DNA of 52,643 bases from an uncultured Collinsella sp. (GCA_902493145.1 CABUOA010000013.1:1-52643); one strand, 5' to 3'. Counted from the first letter of the stretch, positions 24,313-32,369 are shown. Translations and numbers: made by a program. The notes: generated by a model from the sequence alone, not told the origin.

Positions 24313-25191
24313 ATGGCCGAACGCAACTATCTGAGTATCGGCCAAGTCGTCAACCTACTTCGAGGCGCATACCCCGATCTTTCGAACTCAAAAATTAGAT
24401 TTCTAGAAGATGAGGGGCTCATTACCCCTCATCGTACGCCTAAGGGATACCGTCAGTACTCTAAGGAGGACGTTGATCGCCTGGAGGTCATCCTGCACTT
24501 GCAGAAGACCCGCTACATGCCGCTCAACGTGATTAAGCAGCGCTTGGAAAACGCCACGGACCTGTCAACGCTCGCCTACGAGGTGGGCTTGCTGTCCGAT
24601 GTTCCGCTCAAGACGGAGCCCAAGGAGACTAAGCAAAAGCTGCATCCCATCGAGACCATTCCCGATATGCTGGGCGTCGAGATTTCGTTTATCCGCTCGC
24701 TCGCCGAGAACGACCTCATTCGCATCATCAAGAGTCCTCAGAATCGTGAGCTCGTCGATGGTCGCGATTTTCCAATCATCCGCTACTGCTCCGAGCTGTC
24801 ACGCTTCCATATCGAGCCCCGCAACCTGCGTCAGTACGTGTCTTCCGCCAACCGCGAGTCCTCGATGTTTGAGCAGGTGCTCGTGAGCATGCTCGGCATG
24901 GATACCTCCGATGACGAGCGCGACGCCAAGCTCGAGCGTGCGTTTAAGAAGCTTCACGACCTGACCGAGGGTGTGCACACTGCGCTGCTCAAGAACCGCG
25001 TTTTTGAGTCGCTCAACGCCGTGGTCGAGGACGCCGACATCGATGCACTCGATGAGGAAATCACTCGCTCCGAGTCCACCAAAGCCAAAAACGAAGAGAT
25101 AGCCACGCCGGCTTCACACGAGGATTCTCTCGTAAAGTCGCTCAAGGTCGTCGCCCCTTCGCACTCCGGCACCGCCACGGCGGGCAAATAA
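24313..25191 (+). CDS. MerR-family regulator (Rv1828-like)
   Basis: A 292-aa regulator with an N-terminal MerR winged helix (LSIGQVVNLLRGAYPDLS, then LEDEGLITPHRTPKGYRQY) and a helical linker. A second winged-helix-like region follows near 120-180. A long helical C-terminus replaces a metal-binding end. This matches the actinobacterial Rv1828 group encoded beside GarA. It starts 3 bases after the FHA stop. Effector and target genes are unknown. Confidence 0.85.
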   Translation: MAERNYLSIGQVVNLLRGAYPDLSNSKIRFLEDEGLITPHRTPKGYRQYSKEDVDRLEVILHLQKTRYMPLNVIKQRLENATDLSTLAYEVGLLSDVPLKTEPKETKQKLHPIETIPDMLGVEISFIRSLAENDLIRIIKSPQNRELVDGRDFPIIRYCSELSRFHIEPRNLRQYVSSANRESSMFEQVLVSMLGMDTSDDERDAKLERAFKKLHDLTEGVHTALLKNRVFESLNAVVEDADIDALDEEITRSESTKAKNEEIATPASHEDSLVKSLKVVAPSHSGTATAGK

Positions 25192-25231
25192 CCGCTGCCG
25201 CTTATCCGGCAACCCATTGAAAGGTCATGCA

Positions 25232-25762
25232 ATGTACGACTTCGAATCTCAAATCGTCGACATCCCCGACTATCCCGAGCCCGGAGTCATCTTTAAAGAC
25301 ATCACGCCGCTCTTTGGCAATCCCGAGGCGCTCAAAGCCATGACCGATGCCCTCGCCGAGCACTTTGCCGACATGGGAATCACCAAGGTCGTGGGTCCCG
25401 AGGCTCGCGGCTTTATGGTGGGCGTTCCCGTGGCCGTCGCTCTGGGCGCCGGCTTTGTTCCCGCACGTAAACCGGGCAAGCTACCCCGCAAGACGGTGAG
25501 CCAGAGCTATGAGCTCGAATACGGCACCGACTCTATCGAGATCCATGCCGATGCCATTACCTCTAAAGATACCGTGTTGATTCTGGACGACTTGGTCGCG
25601 ACGGGCGGAACCGTCGAGGCAACAGGTAAACTTGTGCGAGATATGGGAGCAAAGCTTGTGGGCTACGGGTGTATCCTTGAGCTTGCGTTTCTCAACCCGC
25701 GCGAGAAGCTCACGCCGACTGACGACGATGTTGAGCTCTTTAGCCTGGTGACGGTGGACTAG
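25232..25762 (+). CDS. apt: adenine phosphoribosyltransferase
   Basis: Salvages adenine to AMP using PRPP. The 176-aa protein has VDIPDYPEPGVIFKDITPL at the N-terminus, the EARGF loop, RKPGKLP and the PRPP motif VLILDDLVATGGT. The ATG at 25232 has AAAGG 7 bases upstream; the in-frame TTG at 25217 is less likely. It sits in the operon between merR and nlpC. Confidence 0.95.
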   Translation: MYDFESQIVDIPDYPEPGVIFKDITPLFGNPEALKAMTDALAEHFADMGITKVVGPEARGFMVGVPVAVALGAGFVPARKPGKLPRKTVSQSYELEYGTDSIEIHADAITSKDTVLILDDLVATGGTVEATGKLVRDMGAKLVGYGCILELAFLNPREKLTPTDDDVELFSLVTVD

Positions 25763-25794
25763 CCGTTACCCTTAGTTACTGGAAAGGAAGCTAC

Positions 25795-26922
25795 ATGCGC
25801 ACAGCAAACACGCACAAAAACATGGCACGCTGCGCTGCTACGGCAACCCTCGCTTGTGTTTTGGGCTTGGGCCTCGCGGCTCCTGCCTACGCCGATACCG
25901 CATCCGACCTTGCCGCTGCTCGTACGAAGCTCGAGCAGATCGGTACCCAAACTCAGCAGATTTACGATGAGCTCGCCACGCAGACGCAGGCGCTCGATCA
26001 GACTGCCGGCGAGATCACGCAAAAGCAGCAGGAGATCGCCGATGGTCAGGCCAAGCTCTCGACCTATGTCGCCGGCGAGTACAAAACCGGCGGTCTGAGC
26101 CTGCTTCAGGTTCTGACGGGCGTTGACGACCTGAGCGATATGCTCAACCGTCTGTTCTACTACGGCAAAGTTTCCGATAAGCAAGCTCAGACCATTCAAG
26201 AGGTCAAGGAGCTTAAGCAGCAGCTCACCGATAAGCAGGCCGAGCAGGAGAAGAACGTCGCCACCACGCAAAAGAAGGTCGACGAGCTTAACGCCCAGCA
26301 GGCTGAGGCCCAGAACGTCGTAAACTCCCTGGATTCGCAGCTGCAGGCCGAGCTTGCCGCAGAGGCCGAGGCCAACGCCGCGCTGCAGGCCGGCATCAAC
26401 GCCAGCACTGCCGAGAAGGCCACGGTGAGCAACGAGACTGCCGGTACGACCGTGAACACCAACAACGGTGGTCAGACCAGCAATAACAACAACCAGGGCG
26501 GCAACACTCCGGCTCCTACGCCGACACCTGCTCCGACGCCGCAGCCCTCCACGCCTGCTCCGGCTCCGACGCCTTCTGCTCCGAGCCAGTCCGTCGATGG
26601 CGGTTCTGTTGTCTCGCGTGCATACAGCAAGCTTGGTTGCGCTTATTCCTGGGGCGGAATTGGCCCGAACAGCTTCGACTGCTCTGGTTTTGTTAGCTAT
26701 TGCCTCACTGGTCGCTATTGCCGCCTCGGCACCACGGGTACCTTTATGGGCTGGACGCGTGTGTCCGATCCGCAGCCCGGTGACGTTGTTGTCAACTCGT
26801 ACCACACCGGCATTTACATCGGTGGTGGTCAGATGATTCATGCTTCCGACTACAATACGGGTGTTATCATCAGCTCCGTTGCCGCCGGCATGAACAACAA
26901 CTATATCTTCGTGCGCTACTAA
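25795..26922 (+). CDS. secreted NlpC/P60 peptidoglycan endopeptidase
   Basis: A 375-aa exported wall hydrolase. A signal peptide ends near AYA-DT (residue 34). Residues 36-210 form a coiled coil (PcsB/RipA-like regulatory region). An Asn/Gly then Pro/Thr-rich linker spans about 220-265. The C-terminal NlpC/P60 domain has Cys296 (DCSGF), His337 and His349 as the catalytic triad. It probably cuts stem peptides during cell division or separation. An AAAGGA ribosome site precedes the ATG. Confidence 0.93.
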   Translation: MRTANTHKNMARCAATATLACVLGLGLAAPAYADTASDLAAARTKLEQIGTQTQQIYDELATQTQALDQTAGEITQKQQEIADGQAKLSTYVAGEYKTGGLSLLQVLTGVDDLSDMLNRLFYYGKVSDKQAQTIQEVKELKQQLTDKQAEQEKNVATTQKKVDELNAQQAEAQNVVNSLDSQLQAELAAEAEANAALQAGINASTAEKATVSNETAGTTVNTNNGGQTSNNNNQGGNTPAPTPTPAPTPQPSTPAPAPTPSAPSQSVDGGSVVSRAYSKLGCAYSWGGIGPNSFDCSGFVSYCLTGRYCRLGTTGTFMGWTRVSDPQPGDVVVNSYHTGIYIGGGQMIHASDYNTGVIISSVAAGMNNNYIFVRY

Positions 26923-26948
26923 GTCATCTTACACAGCGTGTGAATGTG

Positions 26949-26984
26949 GACCTCGTGGCTTAAAGTCGCGAGGTCTATTCTTTT
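26949..26984 (+). terminator. terminator after nlpC/P60 gene
   Basis: GACCTCG (26949-26955) pairs with CGAGGTC (26969-26975) around a 13-base loop, followed by TATTCTTTTG. The T-run is imperfect. Confidence 0.55.
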
Positions 26985-26996
26985 GTCTCTAATCTT

Positions 26997-27033
26997 GTAC
27001 GGCTATCTAGTATTCAAAACTAGATAGCCGTAC
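26997..27033. promoter_or_regulatory. 15-bp palindromic operator-like site upstream of degV
   Basis: A perfect 15-bp inverted repeat (26997-27011 and 27019-27033; half site GTACGGCTATCTAGT) with a 7-base centre. Its right arm reaches the expected -35 position for the TATAAT at 27053-27058. The half site ACTAGATA recurs before the DUF1836 gene (28678-28685). Confidence 0.6.
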
Positions 27034-27052
27034 ATTCGGTTTGCAAGAAGGC

Positions 27053-27058
27053 TATAAT
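27053..27058 (+). promoter_or_regulatory. -10 element of degV promoter
   Basis: A perfect TATAAT, 30 bases before the degV start. The -35 region is poor (TACATT at 27031-27036, 16-base spacing) and overlaps the palindrome, as expected for a regulated promoter. A 7-bp inverted repeat AATTGTT/AACAATT (27056-27073) follows. Confidence 0.55.
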
Positions 27059-27087
27059 TGTTTAGGAACAATTAGAAAGGACCCTCT

Positions 27088-27954
27088 ATGAGCTGGGCAC
27101 TTATCTCCGATTCAAGCTGTAACCTCCGCGATTGGCAACCGACCGCGCCCCATACCACCTTTGCATTTGCGCCCCTCAAAATTCGAGTGGGGGAGCGTGA
27201 ATTCGTCGATGACCTTTCGCTCGATGTACATGAGCTCAACTGCGCTGTTCAGGCGGAGACGAACGCTTCTTCGAGCGCTTGTCCCAGCGTAGGGGAGTGG
27301 GCCGAGCTCTTCAAATTGGCAGACAAGACCATCTGCATGCCGATCTCTGAGGGCGTGTCGGGCAGCTACAACGCGGCAGCCACGGCTCGCGATATGGTTC
27401 TTGCCGAGGAGCCCGACCGACAGATTCATCTAGTCAATTCACGCGCAGCTGGCGGCAAAATGGACCTCATTTTCTTGCTGTTCGACCGCTATCTTGCAAG
27501 CAATCCGGATGTCTCATTCGAGGACGCTTGCGCATACTTCGATAGCCTTGAGCAGAACAGCAAAATCCTCTTCAGTTTGTGCAATTACGAAAACCTCGCC
27601 AAAGCTGGACGTATCCCTAAGGCAGCCGGCGTCATTGCCAACAAGCTCAATATCCGCATTTTGGGAACGGCGAGCGAGGCCGGTAAAATCGAACTCGTCG
27701 GTCACACGCGTGGCGAAAAGAAGATGCTCAACAAGATCATCGATACCATGGAAGCCGAGGGTTTTACGGGCGGCGAGGTCGTCATCGACCATGTGGAAAA
27801 TGAGACAGGCGCCCAGGCACTTGCCAGCCGCATTGTGGAGCGCTGGTCAGGCTCCAAGACTATCATCATGCCCTGTAACGGGCTAGATTCATACTATGCC
27901 GAAATGCATGGGCTCATTATCGGCTACGGCATGGGCGTGGCTTCGGGCCAATAA
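27088..27954 (+). CDS. DegV family fatty-acid-binding protein
   Basis: A 288-aa DegV/FakB-like protein. Family features are the N-terminal LISDSSCNL, ISEGVSGSYNAA (the fatty-acid carboxylate contact region) and an LAKAGRIPK-like segment. FakB proteins present fatty acids to the kinase FakA for phosphorylation and phospholipid synthesis. No FakA homologue lies in the window. An AGAAAGGA ribosome site precedes the ATG. It is transcribed alone and is convergent with the DUF1836 gene. Confidence 0.88.
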   Translation: MSWALISDSSCNLRDWQPTAPHTTFAFAPLKIRVGEREFVDDLSLDVHELNCAVQAETNASSSACPSVGEWAELFKLADKTICMPISEGVSGSYNAAATARDMVLAEEPDRQIHLVNSRAAGGKMDLIFLLFDRYLASNPDVSFEDACAYFDSLEQNSKILFSLCNYENLAKAGRIPKAAGVIANKLNIRILGTASEAGKIELVGHTRGEKKMLNKIIDTMEAEGFTGGEVVIDHVENETGAQALASRIVERWSGSKTIIMPCNGLDSYYAEMHGLIIGYGMGVASGQ

Positions 27955-27974
27955 AGTCCAACCAAGCAAAAATA

Positions 27975-28020
27975 CGGGCGGGACAAAGTGACAGCTGGCT
28001 CTTTGTCCCGCCCGTTTTAT
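27975..28020. terminator. bidirectional terminator between degV and the DUF1836 gene
   Basis: A perfect 14-bp stem (27975-27988 with 28001-28014; arm CGGGCGGGACAAAG) with a 12-base loop. TTTTAT follows on the plus strand and TATTTTTGC on the minus strand, so it can end both convergent transcripts. Confidence 0.92.
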
Positions 28021-28027
28021 ACGTCGG

Positions 28028-28639
28028 CTAGCTATTAAACCCATTAAACTTTAGATAGCTCATCAGGTACGCTTTCGAAACGAAGGATGAAACCGCACTG
28101 CGCACAAGCAGCGACTCACGCGTTACCTGATGCGCCGTATCGGGAACCGGCGTCTGCTCGACGGAAAACGCCGAACGAATCGATGCCTCGAGCTGATCGA
28201 CCACATAATCGAAGGCCGTCGGGGCATCGTAGCTCAAACGCTGAATGTTAAAGAGTGCCTGCACCGCAGCAATAGGTAAGACCTGCTTAAAGAGGCAGAT
28301 AGCGATCAGGCGGGCAATCTGCTCGCGGCCATATTGCTTTTTGACCGGAGCAGGCACCAGGCCGACCTTCACGTAGTTATTGATCATCGATGGCGTAATG
28401 ACAGGGTGCTCAACGCAAATGGACAGCGGCTCCATCCACAGCGCAACATACTCAATAACCTGGTCGCGGTAGAGCGTCACATTGGGCAACTGGTCATAGC
28501 GCGGCAGACTCAACGTATTGAGTTTGCGCACGATTTCGGACTGAATAAATGCATCGGGCAGCACAGTGGGCTGAATATCCTCAGGCTTAATGCTGACCGA
28601 CGAATCGGACATCGGAATAACGTGTTTAACGTGGTTCAT
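28028..28639 (-). CDS. DUF1836 protein, MerR-like DNA-binding regulator
   Basis: A 203-aa protein. The segment at residues 81-112 (TPSMINNYVKVGLVP, then YGREQIARL) is a MerR-like winged helix typical of DUF1836, a family of uncharacterised regulators. The ATG at 28639 has a perfect GGAGGACC ribosome site; a longer frame upstream lacks one. Its promoter holds the same ACTAGATA word as the palindrome ahead of degV, so it may control itself and degV. AT-richer than its neighbours. Confidence 0.75.
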   Translation of the reverse strand: MNHVKHVIPMSDSSVSIKPEDIQPTVLPDAFIQSEIVRKLNTLSLPRYDQLPNVTLYRDQVIEYVALWMEPLSICVEHPVITPSMINNYVKVGLVPAPVKKQYGREQIARLIAICLFKQVLPIAAVQALFNIQRLSYDAPTAFDYVVDQLEASIRSAFSVEQTPVPDTAHQVTRESLLVRSAVSSFVSKAYLMSYLKFNGFNS

Positions 28640-28663
28640 AAAGGTCCTCCGTTCATTTTCTAT

Positions 28664-28692
28664 ATTGTATTCTAGGTTATCTAGTTTTACAT
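28664..28692 (-). promoter_or_regulatory. promoter and operator-like site of the DUF1836 gene
   Basis: On the minus strand TACAAT (28669 to 28664) serves as -10, with a weak -35 (ATGTAA) 17 bases upstream. The spacer holds ACTAGATAACCTAG, sharing ACTAGATA with the degV palindrome and containing CTAG half sites. Confidence 0.5.
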
Positions 28693-28711
28693 ACCACATA
28701 GCCGGCAAGTA

Positions 28712-28753
28712 AAAGTGGTTGGACAACACATTGATGCATCGTCCAACCACTTT
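28712..28753 (-). terminator. terminator of trxB
   Basis: A perfect 13-bp stem (28712-28724 with 28741-28753) with a 16-base loop that includes the palindrome GATGCATC. On the minus strand it is followed by TACTT after the final T-rich arm. Confidence 0.75.
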
Positions 28754-28793
28754 GATTAAAGATAGCAACCTTACATAAGATATATTATCGTAC

Positions 28794-29732
28794 TTATCCA
28801 CGGAGAAACGCGTATGCGCTCGTTGCCGCTATGGCTCCGTCCGAAACAGCGGTCACAACCTGGCGTAAACGTTTGGAACGGATATCGCCAGCGGCAAATA
28901 GACCTGGCGTGCGGGTCGCCATGGATTCATCAGTCAGAATGCCGCCATCAGGCGCCAGGTCGACTAGATGCTCAACAAGCTCGGTATGTGGCTGCGTCCC
29001 CGTAAAGACAAAGATGCCAAACGAGCCGGGCTCAAATGACTCGGCATGAGTTTCCCCAGATGCATTGTCCTTAAAGGTAATCGTCGTTGGCATGGCTTCG
29101 CCCGATAGCTCCACAATACTAGTTTGGTACCTAACTGTAATATTGTCCTTTGCGAGTACTTTCTGAACAACACCATCGGGCGCACGGAACTGGTCGCGGC
29201 GCAGCACGATGGTCACACTGCTGGCAATGTCGGACAGGAACAGCGCCTCTTCGCATGCCGAATTGCCACCACCGATTACAAAAACCTGCTTGCCGCGGAA
29301 AAACATGCCGTCACATGTTGCGCAATATGAAACGCCACGACCGCGATACGTATCCTCGCCTGCGAAACCTGCCGGACGCGGCGTGGCACCCATGCAAGCG
29401 ATAACGCTCGAGGCCAGCGTATCGCCCATATCGTGATGCACCGTAAACAACGCTGCATCGGCATCGTAATCGATACCCGTAACCATGCTCCATGTAACCT
29501 GTGCTCCCAGGCCCTCTGCATGCTGCTGAAAACGCTCGCCAAGTTCGGCGCCACTCAGGAGCGGGAAACCCGGATAGTTCTCGACCTCATTGGTTGTGGC
29601 GATCTGCCCTCCCGACATGCCCTGCTCAATCACGGTCGTCGTCAGGTTGGCACGCGCAGCATAAATGGCGGCAGCATAGCCCGCGGGGCCGCCACCGATA
29701 ATCGCAACATCGATCGGCTTATCGGTAGTCAT
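28794..29732 (-). CDS. trxB: thioredoxin-disulfide reductase
   Basis: An FAD/NADPH enzyme that keeps thioredoxin reduced. The 312-aa chain has an FAD motif GGGPAG (13-18), a redox-active CATC at residues 137-140, an NADPH motif VIGGGNSA and the C-terminal FAD motif GLFAAGDI. The ATG at 29732 follows AAAGGA; the longer frame runs back into the promoter of the divergent gene. It is monocistronic, with its own terminator. Confidence 0.94.
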   Translation of the reverse strand: MTTDKPIDVAIIGGGPAGYAAAIYAARANLTTTVIEQGMSGGQIATTNEVENYPGFPLLSGAELGERFQQHAEGLGAQVTWSMVTGIDYDADAALFTVHHDMGDTLASSVIACMGATPRPAGFAGEDTYRGRGVSYCATCDGMFFRGKQVFVIGGGNSACEEALFLSDIASSVTIVLRRDQFRAPDGVVQKVLAKDNITVRYQTSIVELSGEAMPTTITFKDNASGETHAESFEPGSFGIFVFTGTQPHTELVEHLVDLAPDGGILTDESMATRTPGLFAAGDIRSKRLRQVVTAVSDGAIAATSAYAFLRG

Positions 29733-29807
29733 GAAGCGTCCTTTCGTCGAAACGTTGTCGTTCTTTGCGCTCGTACCCAAATTTACGTGAACGTGACACT
29801 CATGCAC

Positions 29808-29813
29808 TACAAT
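29808..29813 (+). promoter_or_regulatory. -10 element for the glycosyltransferase gene
   Basis: TACAAT, 37 bases before the ATG at 29851. A direct repeat ACGTGAACGTGA at 29785-29796 lies just upstream. The -35 is unclear (GTGAAC at 15-base spacing). Confidence 0.35.
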
Positions 29814-29850
29814 GATAAATCCGTATTACAAAGCTGAAGGGGAGTTATCG

Positions 29851-31152
29851 ATGGACCAGGCGCAGACGAGTGACGACGCTCCCCTGCTCACGCACAGCAC
29901 TCCCCAATCGGAGCAAACCACGCTCCTGGCTCAACAAAAACCTCTCGTGACCATCGTGCACGCCTCCGTTGGCTCGGGCCACAAGGCCGCCGCAAATGCG
30001 ATAGCGCAGGCATTCGACCTCATCCGCGGCACCAATGGCATCCCCGAGGATATTGAGATTGAAGTGCTCGATATCCTTGATTTTGGACGTATTAAATTCG
30101 ACGGCAATAAGACCGCGGCTTCTTTTACGGGAGCCACGCGCCCCATTTACGACCTGACCTGGCGATATACGCTTACGGGGCATCTTCTCTGGGGTGGCGG
30201 AACGGCATGGTCGCGAATTATGTTCCCCGCCTTCAACGAATATATTCGTAGCCGCAGGCCCATAGCCGTGGTTGCAACGCACATCACAGCAGCCAATGTT
30301 GCCGTGGGCGCCCGCGTAATTACGGGTATCGATTATCCGGTCATCTGCGTACCGACCGACTACGAAGTCGAGGGATGGTGGCCCCACAAGGACACCGATT
30401 TATTCTGTGTTGCCAACGAATTTATGGCCGAAACGCTGCGTCCGCGCAAGGTGCTCGAGACAAAGATTCGCATTACCGGCATTCCTATTCGCGCCGGATT
30501 CGACACGGATTACGATCGCGAGGAAGAGCTAGCTAAGTTCAACCTCCCCACCGACAAGACCGTCGTGCTGGTAATGGCCGGTGCCAGCTTGCCTCAACCG
30601 TACGTTCGCTTTCGCGCGGAGATGGACCGCACCCTCCCCTTCCTACGCAGCTTCGAAGACATGCACTTTGTCTTTTTGCCGGGCAAAGACACCGAATATG
30701 CCACCCGCCTCAAAACGCTCTTCGACGCCATGAAGCTCGAAAACGTCACGGTTCTGGACTATGTCGATGATATGGCAGCGCTTATGCACGGCTGCGACCT
30801 GGCAATTCTCAAATCGGGCGGACTCACCGTCACCGAATGCCTGTGCGCACACCTGCCGATGATCCTGCTGGGCAAGTCCTATGGCCAGGAAAAGGCCAAC
30901 ACCACCATGCTCACCGGCATGGGCGCCAGCATGCACGTCACCACGGCACGAGAGCTCATCGTAACCCTGCGCCACCTGCACGACCATCCCGAATCACTCA
31001 AAGCCCTACTCATCAACGGCGAAGTACTACGCCGCCCCCACGCAGCCGAAGACATAGCCATCGCAACCATGGAGCTCGTAGGCAAACCCCAAAAGCGCAA
31101 ACGAGCCTTCTGCCGCTTCTACTGGGGCGGAAAACCCGCGCATATCCGCTAG
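29851..31152 (+). CDS. MGDG-synthase/UgtP-like diacylglycerol glycosyltransferase
   Basis: A 433-aa GT28/GT-B enzyme. It has the MGDG-synthase N-terminal motif VHASVGSGHKAAANAI (about 33-50) that binds the lipid acceptor, and the C-terminal sugar-nucleotide motif KSGGLTVTECLCAHLPMIL. It probably adds hexose to diacylglycerol, making glycolipids or a lipoteichoic-acid-type anchor. MurG-type activity is less likely because of the N-terminal motif. An AAGGGGAG ribosome site precedes the ATG; the first 28 residues are polar and poorly conserved-looking. Confidence 0.85.
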   Translation: MDQAQTSDDAPLLTHSTPQSEQTTLLAQQKPLVTIVHASVGSGHKAAANAIAQAFDLIRGTNGIPEDIEIEVLDILDFGRIKFDGNKTAASFTGATRPIYDLTWRYTLTGHLLWGGGTAWSRIMFPAFNEYIRSRRPIAVVATHITAANVAVGARVITGIDYPVICVPTDYEVEGWWPHKDTDLFCVANEFMAETLRPRKVLETKIRITGIPIRAGFDTDYDREEELAKFNLPTDKTVVLVMAGASLPQPYVRFRAEMDRTLPFLRSFEDMHFVFLPGKDTEYATRLKTLFDAMKLENVTVLDYVDDMAALMHGCDLAILKSGGLTVTECLCAHLPMILLGKSYGQEKANTTMLTGMGASMHVTTARELIVTLRHLHDHPESLKALLINGEVLRRPHAAEDIAIATMELVGKPQKRKRAFCRFYWGGKPAHIR

Positions 31153-31165
31153 CGTCTTTATGTCC

Positions 31166-31269
31166 GCTTACCTGCGGGAGGCCCCTATATATCATCCCAT
31201 GCTCAAACATTCTCGCTTCGCTGCGAAACTGCGCGTGGGACGATATATAGGGGCCTCCCGCAGGTAAGC
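31166..31269. repeat. 104-nt hairpin element with perfect 28-bp arms
   Basis: 31166-31193 and 31242-31269 are perfect 28-base inverted repeats. After one A/C mismatch the pairing continues for eight more pairs (one G-T), leaving about 30 bases of loop that itself contains TCGC-loop-GCGA. No T-run follows either arm. It lies in the convergent gap after the glycosyltransferase gene and may be a mobile palindromic repeat or a structured RNA. Confidence 0.85.
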
Positions 31270-31294
31270 TGCGTTTACGTACTAGCAGCTATAC

Positions 31295-31328
31295 CAGATT
31301 CCCCTCCAGTAGAATCTGCAAAGGGGAA
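31295..31328. repeat. pair of mutually exclusive short hairpins
   Basis: CAGATTC (31295-31301) can pair with GAATCTG (31312-31318). Alternatively TTCCCCT (31299-31305) can pair with AGGGGAA (31322-31328). The two foldings share bases and cannot coexist. Confidence 0.4.
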
Positions 31329-31346
31329 CCAGAAAATATAAATACA

Positions 31347-31393
31347 GTAAGTCGATGCGACAAAGGAGGCGACCCTTCATCGCATCGACTTAC
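31347..31393 (-). terminator. 14-bp hairpin, possible terminator of the nrdR-dut operon
   Basis: GTAAGTCGATGCGA (31347-31360) pairs perfectly with 31380-31393. On the minus strand TGTATTTATATTTTC follows, T-rich but broken. On the plus strand the 19-base loop shows AAAGGAGGCGAC, a Shine-Dalgarno-like word with no start codon after it. Confidence 0.5.
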
Positions 31394-31426
31394 CAGAAAA
31401 GTAAATATTGTTTCAAGCGAGTATCC

Positions 31427-31870
31427 CTAGGCGATGCCGCTGGAGCCGAAGCCTCCGTTGCCTCGGTCGGTTTCGTCTAGTTCGTCTACCTCTATGAGAT
31501 TGACCGTGGGGACTTCTTGGATGACGAGTTGGGCTATGCGGTCGCCTTTTTTGATTTGGATGTTGTTCGTGGGGTCTAGGTTAATGAGGATGACCTTGAG
31601 TTCTCCTCGGTAGTGGGCGTCGATGAGACCCGGCGTGTTGACTATAGACAGGCCCTGCTTGATGGCCAAGCCGCTGCGGGGCTGAACGAAGCCGGCGTAG
31701 CCATCGGGCAGGGCGATGGCCAGCCCCGTAGAGACCAGACGGCGTTCGAAGGGCTTCAGGACGCAGTCCTCGTTGGAGCGCAAATCCAAGCCGGCATCGG
31801 TGGGATGGGCGTATTTGGGAAGCTCGACGGTGGGGTCGAGACGCTTTATGTTGACGGTAATGTTGGACAT
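31427..31870 (-). CDS. dut: dUTP diphosphatase
   Basis: Hydrolyses dUTP to dUMP, keeping uracil out of DNA. This is the 147-aa trimeric type with all five motifs: HPTDAGLDLRS, PRSGLAIKQ, VNTPGLIDAHYRGE, GDRIAQLVI and the Gly-rich C-terminal tail GNGGFGSSG. It starts 4 bases after the nrdR stop, with AGGTG as ribosome site, so the two form an operon of dNTP-pool genes. Confidence 0.96.
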   Translation of the reverse strand: MSNITVNIKRLDPTVELPKYAHPTDAGLDLRSNEDCVLKPFERRLVSTGLAIALPDGYAGFVQPRSGLAIKQGLSIVNTPGLIDAHYRGELKVILINLDPTNNIQIKKGDRIAQLVIQEVPTVNLIEVDELDETDRGNGGFGSSGIA

Positions 31871-31874
31871 GGAA

Positions 31875-32318
31875 TCACCTTAGCTTGTCGAGCTCTTGCA
31901 GAAATTCATCGACGTCTTTGAAATCGCGGTAGACCGAGGCAAAACGGATGTACGCAACCTTGTCGATCTTGGCCAAGCGCTTGAGCACCATGTCACCCAA
32001 CTCATGGGACGTGACGGCCGTCAGCGTGCGAGAGCGAAGCTCGACCTCGATGTCATCGATAATCTCATTGAGCTTCTTAGTGTCGATATCGCGCTTGATG
32101 GTGGCGCGCATCAAGCCGACGAGCAGCTTATTGCGATCAAACCGCTGCTTGGTTCCGTCTGACTTAATGACCTCGATAGGGTCCTCGCATCGCTCAAACG
32201 TTGTAAAGCGGTAGTTACACGAGCAACATTCGCGACGGCGCTTAATGGTGTTATTTGACTCCTGCATACGGGAATCAACGACGCGGGTATGTGCCTTACC
32301 GCATTTGGGACAGCGCAT
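31875..32318 (-). CDS. nrdR: transcriptional repressor NrdR
   Basis: A 147-aa repressor of ribonucleotide reductase genes. The zinc ribbon is Cys3-x2-Cys6 (MRCPKCG) with the second pair CCSC, followed by an ATP-cone domain that senses ATP/dATP. A strong AGGAGG lies before the ATG. Order LysM protein-nrdR, divergent from lexA, is the actinobacterial arrangement. No NrdR box was found near it in this window. Confidence 0.96.
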   Translation of the reverse strand: MRCPKCGKAHTRVVDSRMQESNNTIKRRRECCSCNYRFTTFERCEDPIEVIKSDGTKQRFDRNKLLVGLMRATIKRDIDTKKLNEIIDDIEVELRSRTLTAVTSHELGDMVLKRLAKIDKVAYIRFASVYRDFKDVDEFLQELDKLR

Positions 32319-32369
32319 GGTACCTCCTCTTAAACGATAACAAGGGTACCATGCGCAGCGCGATAATGA

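Noticed and set aside
29120..29440. Small plus-strand frames opposite trxB
   Set aside because: They overlap the reductase active-site region antisense and lack start signals.
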